This document shows, one piece after another, positions 19,612 to 28,531 of a stretch of 64,000 nt of DNA (position 1 is the stretch's first letter; each line of letters starts with the position of its first letter). The notes below the pieces were generated by a model. The model saw nothing but the letters and a program-made list of their open reading frames with translations, was not told where the DNA came from and did no database searches. The stretch is from positions 4,155,001-4,219,000 of the forward strand of contig NC_021237.1 in assembly GCF_000397205.1 (NCBI RefSeq), in the 5' to 3' direction. Source of the DNA: Pseudomonas protegens CHA0. GTDB taxonomy: Bacteria; Pseudomonadota; Gammaproteobacteria; Pseudomonadales; Pseudomonadaceae. Position numbers and translations under genes: made by a program.

Positions 19612-22600
19612 ATGCCAACCCAAAACAAACTGCATTGGCTGCATCTGTCAGATATCCACTTTCATAAAAATACCGCCTGGTCCGATAACCACACCCACAG
19701 CAGGCTGCTGAGTTTCTTGGAGCGCAAGTTCCAAGCCAACGATCTGCCAAAGCCGCAGTTGATTTTCTGCACCGGCGATATCGCATTTGGGCAGACAGCG
19801 GATTGTCCAATGGCCGAGCAGTACCAGCCGGCAAAGCAGTTCTTCGATCAGTTGCTGGCTCTTTGCGGCCTGGAGCGGGATCGACTGTTCGTGGTACCCG
19901 GCAATCATGATGTGAACCGCAAGAAAGTACTCCAGGGCCAACAGCGTCACCTGTGGGAAATGGCCAAAAACCCCGTGCAGTACACCCGGGAAATCAGTTC
20001 CCGATTTGCCAGCCTGTCTGCAGAGTTCAAAGAGGACATGCGGCGAATGGAGGACTATGGCGTCTTTGTCGCCGAGTACCTGCCGCATCAGCATGATCCC
20101 GTGCGACACCTCTACGCGCGGCAGGTCACGGTGAATGGCATCAAGGTCGGAATTGCAGGCTTCAACTCCGCATGGAGCTGCTTCAACGACAGCGATAAAG
20201 GGCAGATGTGGCTGGGAGCAGAATGGCAGTTCAACCACATGCATGGAGCCCTGGAAGGCGCAGACCTGAAAATCGGTCTAATTCATCATCCCCGAGACTG
20301 GTTCAATCAGGCCGAAACCCAGATCATCAAACAGCGCAAGGCCCATGACTTCCAGTTCTGGTTGCATGGACATAGCCATAATCCCTGGCTCGAGCCTGGG
20401 CAACGGTTGATCAAGCTGGAAGCAGGCGCCATTGGTGCCGATACCGATGACCAGTTCGGCTTCAATCTTGTCAGTCTCGACCTGCAACAGGGCAGCGGAG
20501 TCGCCCATCTGTTCGAATACAAGAACGGCTGGAAGGTACAAACGGTTGCCGATATGGCGGAAGACGGGCATTGGCACTTCAAGCATTCGGCCCTGGTAGC
20601 TCCGAGCTCAGAGGTTTCGGACAGCACGGAAACGCCGCCATTGCCCACCCCGGAAAATCCTCCAGCTGAAGAAGCTCCAAAGCCGACGGAGTTATTCGGT
20701 CGTGACAAGCTGATCGCCAGTCTCACCACAGCACTCAAGGAAAAGCCTTGCATTGCGCTGCACGGTCTTAGTGGTAACGGCAAGACCACGCTGATTAAAG
20801 CACTGCACCGGCAAGCAGCATTTCAAAGAACCGTTTTTGTAGATATTCATTCAAGCCGTCAGATGACCGCCGGCGAACTGTTTCGTCGTTTGCTGGACGC
20901 ACTGAGTAACCGACGTGAAGATCCACAGCCACCCAGTGGAAGCGTCGAGGAACAGGCGAAAGAGCTCAAACGACTGTATCCCCATGCCCAGACTGCGTTC
21001 ATCTGGATCAATGGCGCCCATTTGCTGTTTGAAAATGCGCAATGGCGTAACCCACAGATTCACACGCTGCTAGCAGCCTTGAGGCAAGCCTTTCCTGACT
21101 GGCGGTGGGCCTATGAGCTCAGCGAAAAGCCGGAAGAAGGCAGCTTCGGTCGCGATTGCACGATACAGGAAATACCAGGACTCGACCGGGCAGGTCTCGC
21201 AGCCCTTCTGGCAGCCAGGGCTCCCAATGAAAAAAAAGCCGAATGGACTTATACCGGCAATAACTTGAAAGCGCTCTACCAGTGGCTAGGTGGCGGTCAA
21301 GGAGGCACCGCCCATACCTTGGCAATCGAATTGCTCGCCACAATCGCGATAGAAAGGAAAAGCTCGCCCTTGGCGGTCTACCAAAACCTTCGCCAGGAAG
21401 TCATCGAACGCCTGGATGAAAAGCTGCTGAGCATTATTCACGATGAAGTACTCAGTGGTGCCGAGCAGCAATTGCTGAAGGTACTAGCCCTCTACCGCAA
21501 CTCAATTCCACAGGACCATGCCGACTATCTTGAAGACCGTCTTTGTATCAAAGACGCTTGGCAAAACTTGAGAAGGCGTGGCCTGCTTCCTCTCGACAAC
21601 AACAAAGACCACTACCTTCATGGATTCATCGCCAGTTGGACGCGGCAAAAAAAAATGGCGATCAAAGACGCAGAGCTCACTCCCGACTACGCAGAAAACA
21701 TTCCGGAGAATGTAGCGCAAATGCATCTATTGATCGCCCAATGCTGGCAACGTCAGATCGGTCGTCAGAAAGAGCAAATCAATTTCCAACGTGCCAATGA
21801 AACCTTTTACCACCTGCTATGTTGCAACGAACTGGGAAACATCGAGGAGTGGATCGATCACCTGGTCGGAAAGGATACAGGCTGGAGCAACGAAGCTCTT
21901 TGGGCCATCTACCACCGTCGTCGCAATGCCAATGAGTCGATTGAAAGGCAGCAGGAAGTCTTGCAGCTACTGACCAACATTCATCCTCGCGAACACATGG
22001 CACAGCGCTTCCTTGGCGAATGCCTGCAGAAGACCAAGGGCAAAAGCTGCAACGAAGCCTTACAGGCTTTCGAACGTGCGCTGGAGCTCAGCCCACAATT
22101 CCCGCCCTATCTGGCCAATCTCGGCAAACTCCTTCTGGGTCGAGGCAAAAGTGGCGCTGAGGAGTTCCTGCGACGCCTTGAGGAGCACCAAGAAGCCTAC
22201 CCGGAAGCAATCGACCACCACGTTCAGTCCATCCAGAATCGCTGCCAGCAGCTGGTAGGGGATGAGAATGAGGCAGCACTTCAACGCCGCCAAGCCATAA
22301 ACAATGGCAGCAAAAACCCAGCTTTCTACAACGAAGAAGCCAGATACCAGTTGGAACAATGCAATGATGCCAACGAGGCACTGCGCCTATTGGATCTTGC
22401 CGACAAACACCAGTGCTCCAACGATTACAGCATTACCCTTCGGGGCAAAGTGCTAGAGAAACTAGATCGTGCCGCAGAAGCCTCCGATCAACGTCGTCAG
22501 GTTATCGACAGTGGCAGCAAGAACACCGTGATCTATAACGACGAAGCCCAATACCAATTGGACCAATGCAATGACGCTGAAGAAGCTCTGCGCATTTTGG

Positions 22601-22893
22601 ATCTTGCTAACAAACACCAGTGCATCCCTGATAACTACATCGAGAACATTCGTGGCAAGGTGCTTGAGAAATTGAATCGTGGCACAGAAGCTTCCTCGTT
22701 ACGAATGACCAGAATCAAAGCAGGCACTCGCGATCCGGTGCTATACGCAGATGAAGCGAGCTACCAAATGGAGAAGCTGAACAATCCTGAGGAAGCCCTA
22801 CGTCTGCTGGATCTAGCTTGCATGCACAACTGCGACAATCACGTCACTCAGAACATTCGGCGCACAGCATTGCTGCGTAAAAATCAGCGCTGA
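19612..22893 (+). CDS. Calcineurin-like phosphoesterase / STAND NTPase / TPR-like protein, candidate defence gene
   Basis: This 1093-residue protein has three parts. The N-terminal metallophosphoesterase (1-270) keeps every metal motif: DIH (14-16), GD (55-56), GNHD (97-100), HH (225-226) and GHSH (253-256). A central P-loop NTPase carries GLSGNGKTT near 384-393, after an acidic/proline linker (about 340-365) and LFGRDKL, an entry motif like that of STAND ATPases. The expected Walker B position reads AFIWING, with Asn where Asp is usual. The C-terminal third is helical and ends in three 69-70-residue repeats. Effector-NTPase-repeat layouts are typical of STAND conflict and antiphage proteins. 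Counted lines are 50-55 % GC against about 67 % next door, suggesting transfer. No Shine-Dalgarno sequence is evident. Domains are clear; a defence role is inferred. Confidence 0.8.
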   Translation: MPTQNKLHWLHLSDIHFHKNTAWSDNHTHSRLLSFLERKFQANDLPKPQLIFCTGDIAFGQTADCPMAEQYQPAKQFFDQLLALCGLERDRLFVVPGNHDVNRKKVLQGQQRHLWEMAKNPVQYTREISSRFASLSAEFKEDMRRMEDYGVFVAEYLPHQHDPVRHLYARQVTVNGIKVGIAGFNSAWSCFNDSDKGQMWLGAEWQFNHMHGALEGADLKIGLIHHPRDWFNQAETQIIKQRKAHDFQFWLHGHSHNPWLEPGQRLIKLEAGAIGADTDDQFGFNLVSLDLQQGSGVAHLFEYKNGWKVQTVADMAEDGHWHFKHSALVAPSSEVSDSTETPPLPTPENPPAEEAPKPTELFGRDKLIASLTTALKEKPCIALHGLSGNGKTTLIKALHRQAAFQRTVFVDIHSSRQMTAGELFRRLLDALSNRREDPQPPSGSVEEQAKELKRLYPHAQTAFIWINGAHLLFENAQWRNPQIHTLLAALRQAFPDWRWAYELSEKPEEGSFGRDCTIQEIPGLDRAGLAALLAARAPNEKKAEWTYTGNNLKALYQWLGGGQGGTAHTLAIELLATIAIERKSSPLAVYQNLRQEVIERLDEKLLSIIHDEVLSGAEQQLLKVLALYRNSIPQDHADYLEDRLCIKDAWQNLRRRGLLPLDNNKDHYLHGFIASWTRQKKMAIKDAELTPDYAENIPENVAQMHLLIAQCWQRQIGRQKEQINFQRANETFYHLLCCNELGNIEEWIDHLVGKDTGWSNEALWAIYHRRRNANESIERQQEVLQLLTNIHPREHMAQRFLGECLQKTKGKSCNEALQAFERALELSPQFPPYLANLGKLLLGRGKSGAEEFLRRLEEHQEAYPEAIDHHVQSIQNRCQQLVGDENEAALQRRQAINNGSKNPAFYNEEARYQLEQCNDANEALRLLDLADKHQCSNDYSITLRGKVLEKLDRAAEASDQRRQVIDSGSKNTVIYNDEAQYQLDQCNDAEEALRILDLANKHQCIPDNYIENIRGKVLEKLNRGTEASSLRMTRIKAGTRDPVLYADEASYQMEKLNNPEEALRLLDLACMHNCDNHVTQNIRRTALLRKNQR
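22276..22890 (+). repeat. Three in-frame 69-70-codon repeats at the STAND gene 3' end
   Basis: Units of 207-210 bases recur; the shared core TGGATCTTGC starts at 22391 and 22598, with a variant (TGGATCTAGC) at 22808. Each encoded unit runs through RRQ-I-GSKN, YN-EA-YQLEQCND, EALRLLDLA-KHQC and RGKVLEKL. The first two are the most similar, and the third is diverged and lies at the C-terminus. Confidence 0.85.
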
Positions 22894-25511
22894 AGCAGCA
22901 ACGCCACCAGCGCCGTCCAGCCGGTCTGGTGGCTAGCCCCCAGGCCGCGCCCGGTTTCGCCATGGAAGTATTCATGGAATAGCACCAGCTCGCGGTCCTC
23001 GGCCTCCACCTGCAACTGCGGGTAGCCGCTCATGGACGGCCTGCACCCGTCCTCGTCCAGCAGAAACAGTCGCGTCAGGCGCTGGCTCAAGCCGTCGGCC
23101 ACTTCCTCCAGGGACGCCAGATACCCGGAGCCCCGCGGGTACTCCACCGAGAAGTTGACGTCGTAATAGCGGTGAAACTCGCGCAGGGATTCGATCAGCA
23201 TGTAGTTGATCGGCATCCACAACGGCCCGCGCCAGTTGGAGTTGCCGCCGTACAACCGTGAATCGGACTCCGCCGGCTCGTAGCGGGCGCACAACTGCTT
23301 GCCGTCCACCTGCATGGCGAACGGCTGCTCGAAGGCCTTGGACAGGGAGCGGATACCGAAGTCCGAGAGGAACTCGCTTTCATCGAGCATGCGCTTGAGC
23401 AGGTCCTTGGTGCGTTCGCCGCGCAACAGCGCCAGGAGCATGCGGTTGCCCTTGCCCGGCTCGTACCAGCGCGACACCAGGCTCGCCAGGTCCGGACGAT
23501 GATGCAAAAAACCCAGCAGACGTTGAGCCAGTCCCGGCAGGTTCTGGTGCTCGTGCTGCTCCAGCACCTGCACCGCGAACAGCGGCATCAGGCCGACAAT
23601 GGAGCGCAGGCGCAGGGGTTCGTTGTCGCCGTCGGGCCGGTGCAGCACGTCGTAGAAAAACTGGTCCTGTTCATCCCACAACCCTTCGGCGCTTTCATCC
23701 ACCCGGTTGATGGCACCGGCGATATACAGGAAGTGCTCGAAGAACTTCACCGCAATGTCCACGTACACCCCATTGCGCTTGGCCAGCTCCAGGGCGATGC
23801 GCATCAGGTCCAGGGCATAGGCCGCGACCCAGGCCGTACCGTCGGCCTGATCCAGGGTGAAGCCATCAGGCAACGGTGCGGAACGATCGAACAGGGCAAT
23901 ATTGTCCAGGCCGAGAAAGCCGCCCTGGAACAGGTTGCGACCCTCGGCGTCCTTGCGGTTGACCCACCAGGAAAAATTCAGCAGCAACTTGTGGAAAATG
24001 CGTTCGAGAAAATCCAGGTCACCCACGCCAGTCAGGGACTTTTCCTGCTGATAGACCCGCCAGCAGGCCCAGGCGTGTACCGGCGGATTGGCGTCGTCGA
24101 AGCGCCACTCGTAGGCCGGCAACTGACCGTTGGGGTGCATGAAGCGGTCTTTCACCAGCAGCAATAACTGCTGCTTGGCAAAGCCGGGATCGATCAGGGC
24201 AAAGGCCACTGCCTGGAACCCCAGATCCCAGGAGGCATACCAGGGGTACTCCCAGGTATCGGGCATGGAAACGATGTCGCAGTTGGACAGATGGCGCCAA
24301 TGGGTATTGCGCAGGTGCTCGCGCTCCGTCGGCGGTGCCGGCTGCCCGGGATCACCATCGAGCCACTGGTTGACGTCGAAGTAATACAGCTGCTTGGACC
24401 ACAGCAGCCCGGCCAGGGCCTGACGCTGCACGTTGCGCGCATCAGCGCTTTCTATGCCCTGCTGCAGCGCCGCGTAGAACTCATCGGCCTCGCGCCGGCG
24501 CTGCTCGAACAGGTGGCGGGCGCTGACCGGTTCGCTACCGGCCGGGGCAAAGCGCAGGAACAGGCGCTTGCTCTCGCCGCCCGCCAGATCCAGGACGAAG
24601 TGCGCCGCCACCCGGGTGCCGCCATCGAAACTCACCGCACTGGCCTGTCCATCCACCAGGTAGTCGTTGAAACCATCCTTGAACGGCCCGGGTGACGCCA
24701 GCCCGTCCAGCTTGGGGAAATTGCTGTCGTTGTTGCAGAACAGCCACTGGCAGGGCTCGGCCCCCCAGGCGGTGATCTGCCGCTCGGGCAGTTGCCCATG
24801 CCGCGCCAGCACCTTGTCGCCCTCCAGGCGCAGGCTCGGCCGCGGTGCGTCGCCGCCCCAGCTCCAGGTGTTGCGCGCCCAGACCTGGGGCAGCACCCGC
24901 AGCCGCGCCGGCTGGTGGAAGCGGTTGTGCACGGTGATGAGCATGAAAATGTCATCGGCCGTGTGCTTGGCGTATTCCACCGTCACATCGAAGTAGCGGT
25001 TGTCCTCGAAGACCCCGGTATCGAGGATCTCGTACTCGGTGTCGTTCAGGCCGCGACGGGCGTTTTCCGCCACCAGGTCGGCATAGGGGAAAGCCGCCTG
25101 GGGGTACTTGTAGAGCATGCGCATATAGGCATGGCTGGGCACGCCGTCGAGGTAGAAGTACAGCTCCTTGACGTCCTCGCCATGATTGCCCTCGGCGTTG
25201 TTCAGGCCGAACAGACGCTCCTTGAGAATGCTGTCGTGTTCATTCCACAGCGCCAGCCCCAGGCACCAGTGCTGGGCCTTGTCGGAGAACCCGGCCAGCC
25301 CGTCCTCGCCCCAGCGGTAGGCGCGGCTGCGGGCATGTTCGTGGGGGAAGTAGCTCCAGGCATCGCCATCGGCGCTGTAATCCTCGCGCACCGTGCCCCA
25401 CTGCCGTTCACTCAGGTACGGCCCCCACTGGCGCCAGTGCTCGCCCTCACTGCCTTGCAGGCGCCGGCCCTCAACCGTATCGAGAATGCTGGTGGTGGAT
25501 TTTGCCGGCAT
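22884..25511 (-). CDS. GH63/MGH1-type glucosidase
   Basis: This 875-residue (alpha/alpha)6-barrel glycoside hydrolase is related to GH63 and mannosylglycerate hydrolase-like enzymes. Recognisable segments include PDTWEYPWYASWDLGFQ, DANPPVHAWACWRVY, a tryptophan-rich NFSWWVNRKDAEG and the late NWRGPLWMPINYMLIESLRE, with HEYFHGETGRGLGASHQTGW near the C-terminus as in catalytic-base regions of this clan. It probably cleaves alpha-glucosides, perhaps storage or osmolyte glucans. No signal peptide is seen, so it should be cytosolic. The ATG at 25511 is chosen over a start 66 codons upstream that lacks similarity. Its stop codon lies inside the 3' end of the convergent STAND gene. Confidence 0.82.
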   Translation of the reverse strand: MPAKSTTSILDTVEGRRLQGSEGEHWRQWGPYLSERQWGTVREDYSADGDAWSYFPHEHARSRAYRWGEDGLAGFSDKAQHWCLGLALWNEHDSILKERLFGLNNAEGNHGEDVKELYFYLDGVPSHAYMRMLYKYPQAAFPYADLVAENARRGLNDTEYEILDTGVFEDNRYFDVTVEYAKHTADDIFMLITVHNRFHQPARLRVLPQVWARNTWSWGGDAPRPSLRLEGDKVLARHGQLPERQITAWGAEPCQWLFCNNDSNFPKLDGLASPGPFKDGFNDYLVDGQASAVSFDGGTRVAAHFVLDLAGGESKRLFLRFAPAGSEPVSARHLFEQRRREADEFYAALQQGIESADARNVQRQALAGLLWSKQLYYFDVNQWLDGDPGQPAPPTEREHLRNTHWRHLSNCDIVSMPDTWEYPWYASWDLGFQAVAFALIDPGFAKQQLLLLVKDRFMHPNGQLPAYEWRFDDANPPVHAWACWRVYQQEKSLTGVGDLDFLERIFHKLLLNFSWWVNRKDAEGRNLFQGGFLGLDNIALFDRSAPLPDGFTLDQADGTAWVAAYALDLMRIALELAKRNGVYVDIAVKFFEHFLYIAGAINRVDESAEGLWDEQDQFFYDVLHRPDGDNEPLRLRSIVGLMPLFAVQVLEQHEHQNLPGLAQRLLGFLHHRPDLASLVSRWYEPGKGNRMLLALLRGERTKDLLKRMLDESEFLSDFGIRSLSKAFEQPFAMQVDGKQLCARYEPAESDSRLYGGNSNWRGPLWMPINYMLIESLREFHRYYDVNFSVEYPRGSGYLASLEEVADGLSQRLTRLFLLDEDGCRPSMSGYPQLQVEAEDRELVLFHEYFHGETGRGLGASHQTGWTALVALLLQR

Positions 25512-25644
25512 CGGGGAGTGTCCTTGACCATGGAGGTGACTTGCAGTGTAGGAGCAGCCCGTCTCGCTGCCCCGTGACAAATGTTTCACGGTACGAAGGC
25601 CCGAGGTGCCTAAAAACCCACGAGGCATCCGGGCCAGAGCCATT

Positions 25645-25680
25645 ACGGCTAAATTTTTCGCCCCTGGCTCGTTATAATCG
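25645..25680 (+). promoter_or_regulatory. Promoter of the small secreted protein gene
   Basis: A perfect TATAAT at 25673-25678 lies 30 bases before the ATG at 25709, giving a very short leader. The -35 region is AT-rich (GGCTAAATTTTT) without a clear hexamer. Confidence 0.5.
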
Positions 25681-25708
25681 GCAACCCTTTTATGGCAATG
25701 CGGATTCA

Positions 25709-25987
25709 ATGATGTTCAGTTGCAAAGCGTTTTTCCCGGGCGCACTGCTCGCGGCAGCCTTCTCGACCCAGGCTGAAGGCCTTGACCTGAGCTACCCGCA
25801 GCCCCCGTTACCGGCCACCCCCATCCAGACCCCGGCGCCCCAGAGCGACATGCCCACCTTCAAACTGCAATTCAAGCCAGGCATCAGCTACGAGCACCAT
25901 TGCAGCGGCCAATGCACCTACGAAACCAATATCGACCAGTTGCACGACCGCGAAACCCGCCACAGTTCAATCATCGACTTCGACTGA
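25709..25987 (+). CDS. Small secreted protein of unknown function
   Basis: This 92-residue protein has a signal peptide (MMFSCKAFFPGALLAAAFST, cut after QAEG). A proline-rich stretch follows (YPQPPLPATPIQTPAPQ), then a C-terminal part with a Cys pair in HHCSGQCTYETN and the acidic end SSIIDFD. It is probably periplasmic, with the two cysteines perhaps forming a disulfide or binding metal together with the adjacent histidines. It is single, preceded by a good promoter and followed by REP debris. The ATG could be 25709 or 25712. No family was recognised. Confidence 0.7.
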   Translation: MMFSCKAFFPGALLAAAFSTQAEGLDLSYPQPPLPATPIQTPAPQSDMPTFKLQFKPGISYEHHCSGQCTYETNIDQLHDRETRHSSIIDFD

Positions 25988-26350
25988 GCCCGGCCATTAA
26001 ACCTGCGACGCGCTTGATCCACACTCGCGCTCCTGAGTCCTACAGCAAACTCAGGAAGTCCTGCCCTGCCGGCGAAGTGGCCCGCAGCCTTGTGCAAGCC
26101 TTGCGACCGCCTTCGCTGGCAAGCCAGCTCCTACACAAGCGTCCGGCATCGCGCAAAATTCCGTAGGGACCGGCCTGCAGGCGAAGAGGCCCTGAGGCCT
26201 TGTGCAAACCTTGAAGCCAGCTCCTGCGGGTTTCGTGAGGGTTGGACGGGGGTGGAGGCCGCTCGGTTATCCAGCTACGACCCCTCAACACCAAAAACGA
26301 CACCCCCTGACCCCAGGCGGTTGACGCGCCGCCCTCATCTCTATTTATTA
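25988..26350. repeat. REP-rich spacer between the small secreted protein and the GntR gene
   Basis: One degenerate doublet occupies 26062-26135 and a second 26162-26229, with the arms TTCGCTGGCAAGCCAGCTCC and a shortened AAGCCAGCTCCTGCGGG. The remaining bases hold no convincing gene. Confidence 0.75.
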
Positions 26351-26379
26351 CTATTTATCCGCATTAATACGATAAATAG
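26351..26379. promoter_or_regulatory. Operator of the GntR/FadR regulator
   Basis: CTATTTATC (26351-26359) and GATAAATAG (26371-26379) form a perfect 9-bp inverted repeat around 11 bases. A further CTATTTAT lies at 26341-26348. The repeat ends six bases before the start codon, so a bound regulator would block its own promoter or ribosome access. Confidence 0.7.
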
Positions 26380-26385
26380 CCGCCC

Positions 26386-27156
26386 ATGCTGAAACGCCCC
26401 GTTCGCCGCAAACGCCAGAAGCTTTCCGACGTGATTGTCGAGTCGGTGAAGCGTTCCATCGTCACCGATGCCCTGCGCCCCGGGGATCGCTTGCCCACCG
26501 AGAAGGAGCTGATGGAAAGCTTCCAATGCTCCAAGGGCTCGGCCCGGGAGGCGCTCAAGGCGCTGGAGGTGGAAGGCCTGGTCAATACCCGCACCGGGCC
26601 CAACGGCGGCGCTTACCTGAACCAGGCCGGCACCGAGCCAGCCAGCCGCGCGCTGCGCAACTACCTGCACTTTCAGCACATGGACGGCGAGCAGGTCTAT
26701 CAGCTGCGCAAGGTGATCGAGGTGGAGCTGGCGGTGTCGGTGATCGGGCGCTTGAGCGAGGCAGATTTCAAGGCCCTGCAGGACAACATCGACTTCTGCA
26801 GCCACCCCGAGGACAGCGAGGCCGGCCAGCGCGAGCAGCGCATCGCCGAGCTGGAGTTCCACAACCTGCTGGGGCGGGCCTGCCCCAACCCGCTGCTGAG
26901 TTTCATGGCGCAGTTTCTCAACGATTTGCTGCGCGACCTGGTGGTGCTGAAGAAGGCCTACAAGCCCAAGCGCAAGCAGTTCGACGCCGCCAACCTGGAT
27001 TACCACAAACGCTTGCTGCTGGCCTTGCGCGCCGAAGATGAAAGCGCAGTGCGCCAGCTGATGCACGAACACATGTGCGACGCCGAGCACCACATGACCG
27101 CCCTGGAAGGCGAAGTCACCCAGCACTTCCTGCTGGAGTTCGACCACCACCGATAG
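26386..27156 (+). CDS. GntR/FadR-family transcriptional regulator
   Basis: This 256-residue regulator has an N-terminal winged helix (about 12-80) with LRPGDRLPTEKELMESFQCS and SAREALKALEVEGLVNTRTG, and a C-terminal FCD effector domain with metal-binding type residues (ELEFHNLLGRACPN, LDYHKRLLLAL, HEHMCDAEHH). It probably represses the downstream amide/ureide transport and hydrolysis genes and itself. The start overlaps an AT-rich operator and has no Shine-Dalgarno sequence, so translation may be weak or leaderless. It lies 102 bases before the binding-protein gene. The effector is unknown. Confidence 0.9.
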   Translation: MLKRPVRRKRQKLSDVIVESVKRSIVTDALRPGDRLPTEKELMESFQCSKGSAREALKALEVEGLVNTRTGPNGGAYLNQAGTEPASRALRNYLHFQHMDGEQVYQLRKVIEVELAVSVIGRLSEADFKALQDNIDFCSHPEDSEAGQREQRIAELEFHNLLGRACPNPLLSFMAQFLNDLLRDLVVLKKAYKPKRKQFDAANLDYHKRLLLALRAEDESAVRQLMHEHMCDAEHHMTALEGEVTQHFLLEFDHHR

Positions 27157-27258
27157 CGCCCGCCGTCCACCGCTTTGCCAATAACAAGCCTGAACACAGG
27201 CTGCTACGTCGATTCGCCATTGCCACTCCTGCCAATAACTAAACCAGGGAGTTACCCC

Positions 27259-28461
27259 ATGCAGCGTCGTACGTTGTTGAAAGCCGGTCTGGCCGTTAGC
27301 GGTGCCCTCAGCCTCGGGCTGGGGGTGCGCAACGCCTTTGCCGCCGAACCCTTTACCTTCTACGGTTTGAAGTCGATGTCCGGCGCCTTTGCCAGCTATG
27401 GCAAGTTCGCCGACATGGGCTCGCGCCTGGCGGTGGAGCAGTACCCGACCCTGCTGGGGCGACCGCTGCACTACAAGGTGATCGACACCGAGGGCAACGC
27501 CGGCAAGGCGGTGCGCCGGGTGCAGGAGGCGATTGCCCAGGACGGCGCGCGGTTCTTCCAGGGCTGCACCCTGTCGTCTTCGGCGCTGGCGGTGGCCAAG
27601 GAGGTGGGCAAGGTCGGCGGGGTGTTCATGACCCCGGTGGGCGCCGATGAGGTCACTGGCAAGGACTGCAATGCCTCGACCTTTCGCTGGTCGGTGCCAA
27701 CCTACGGCGCCATCCGCGAAACCATGGTGCCGCTGATCAAGTTGCTGCCCGAGGCCAAGCGCTGGTACACCATCACCCCGCAATACGTGTTCGGCGAAGC
27801 CTTGCTGGAAGGGGCGAAGCAGGTGTGTGCCGAACATGGCATCGAGCACATCGGCAACAGCTACCACTCCTTGCAGGAGCAGGAATTCTCCGGCTACCTG
27901 ACCAACGCCATCGCCGCCCGCCCTGATGTGCTGGTGCTGTTGAACTTCGGCAGCCAGTCATCCAACGCCCTGCGCCAGGCGGTGAACTTCGGCATCAAGG
28001 AACGCATGAAGGTGCTGCTGGTATGGTCCGCCGGGCTCGACCAGTTCCAGGAGCTGGGCAGCGACGTCTTGGAAGGCGTCTACCTCGGCGCGCAGTACTG
28101 GCATCAGGTGGACACCCCGCTCAATCGCGAACTGGTGAAGCTGACCCAGGCCAAATACGGCATCAACCCCACCTACCCGCTGGCCGCCGACTACATCGGC
28201 AGCAAGATCATCCTCGACACCATTGCCGCCACCGGCAGCTTTGACGGCGCTACCGTGGCCAAGGCCATGCAGGGCCTGACCTACCAGGGCCCCACCGGCG
28301 AGGAGAGCATCCGCGCCGGCGACCATCAGGTGATCAAGGATTACTACCTGCTGGTGGGCAAGGCCGCCGCCACGATGCGCGACAAGGACGACCTGGCCGA
28401 GGTGCTCAGCGCCGGTCGCTCGTTCCCGGATGTCAGCGCCACCGGCTGCGCCCTGGCCTGA
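27259..28461 (+). CDS. ABC transporter substrate-binding protein, urea/amide type
   Basis: This 400-residue periplasmic protein of the branched-chain amino acid / urea / short-chain amide group has a Tat-like signal peptide (MQRRTLLKAGLAVSGALSLG, RRxLLK motif). The mature part starts near AEPFTFYGLKSMSG. It also shows VIDTEGNAGKAVRRVQEAI and the hinge-region YPLAADYIGSKIILD. It is the first gene of a transporter operon (binding protein, two permeases, two ATPases) followed by amide hydrolases, so its ligand is probably an amide, ureide or carbamoyl compound. The ATG follows CAGGGA. Confidence 0.88.
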   Translation: MQRRTLLKAGLAVSGALSLGLGVRNAFAAEPFTFYGLKSMSGAFASYGKFADMGSRLAVEQYPTLLGRPLHYKVIDTEGNAGKAVRRVQEAIAQDGARFFQGCTLSSSALAVAKEVGKVGGVFMTPVGADEVTGKDCNASTFRWSVPTYGAIRETMVPLIKLLPEAKRWYTITPQYVFGEALLEGAKQVCAEHGIEHIGNSYHSLQEQEFSGYLTNAIAARPDVLVLLNFGSQSSNALRQAVNFGIKERMKVLLVWSAGLDQFQELGSDVLEGVYLGAQYWHQVDTPLNRELVKLTQAKYGINPTYPLAADYIGSKIILDTIAATGSFDGATVAKAMQGLTYQGPTGEESIRAGDHQVIKDYYLLVGKAAATMRDKDDLAEVLSAGRSFPDVSATGCALA

Positions 28462-28531
28462 CGCTCGACACTTCTATCGCTGGCTACAGGCAGCGGGCTC
28501 CGTCCAAGGGCTCCCTGCCGAGGGTTCCTGC

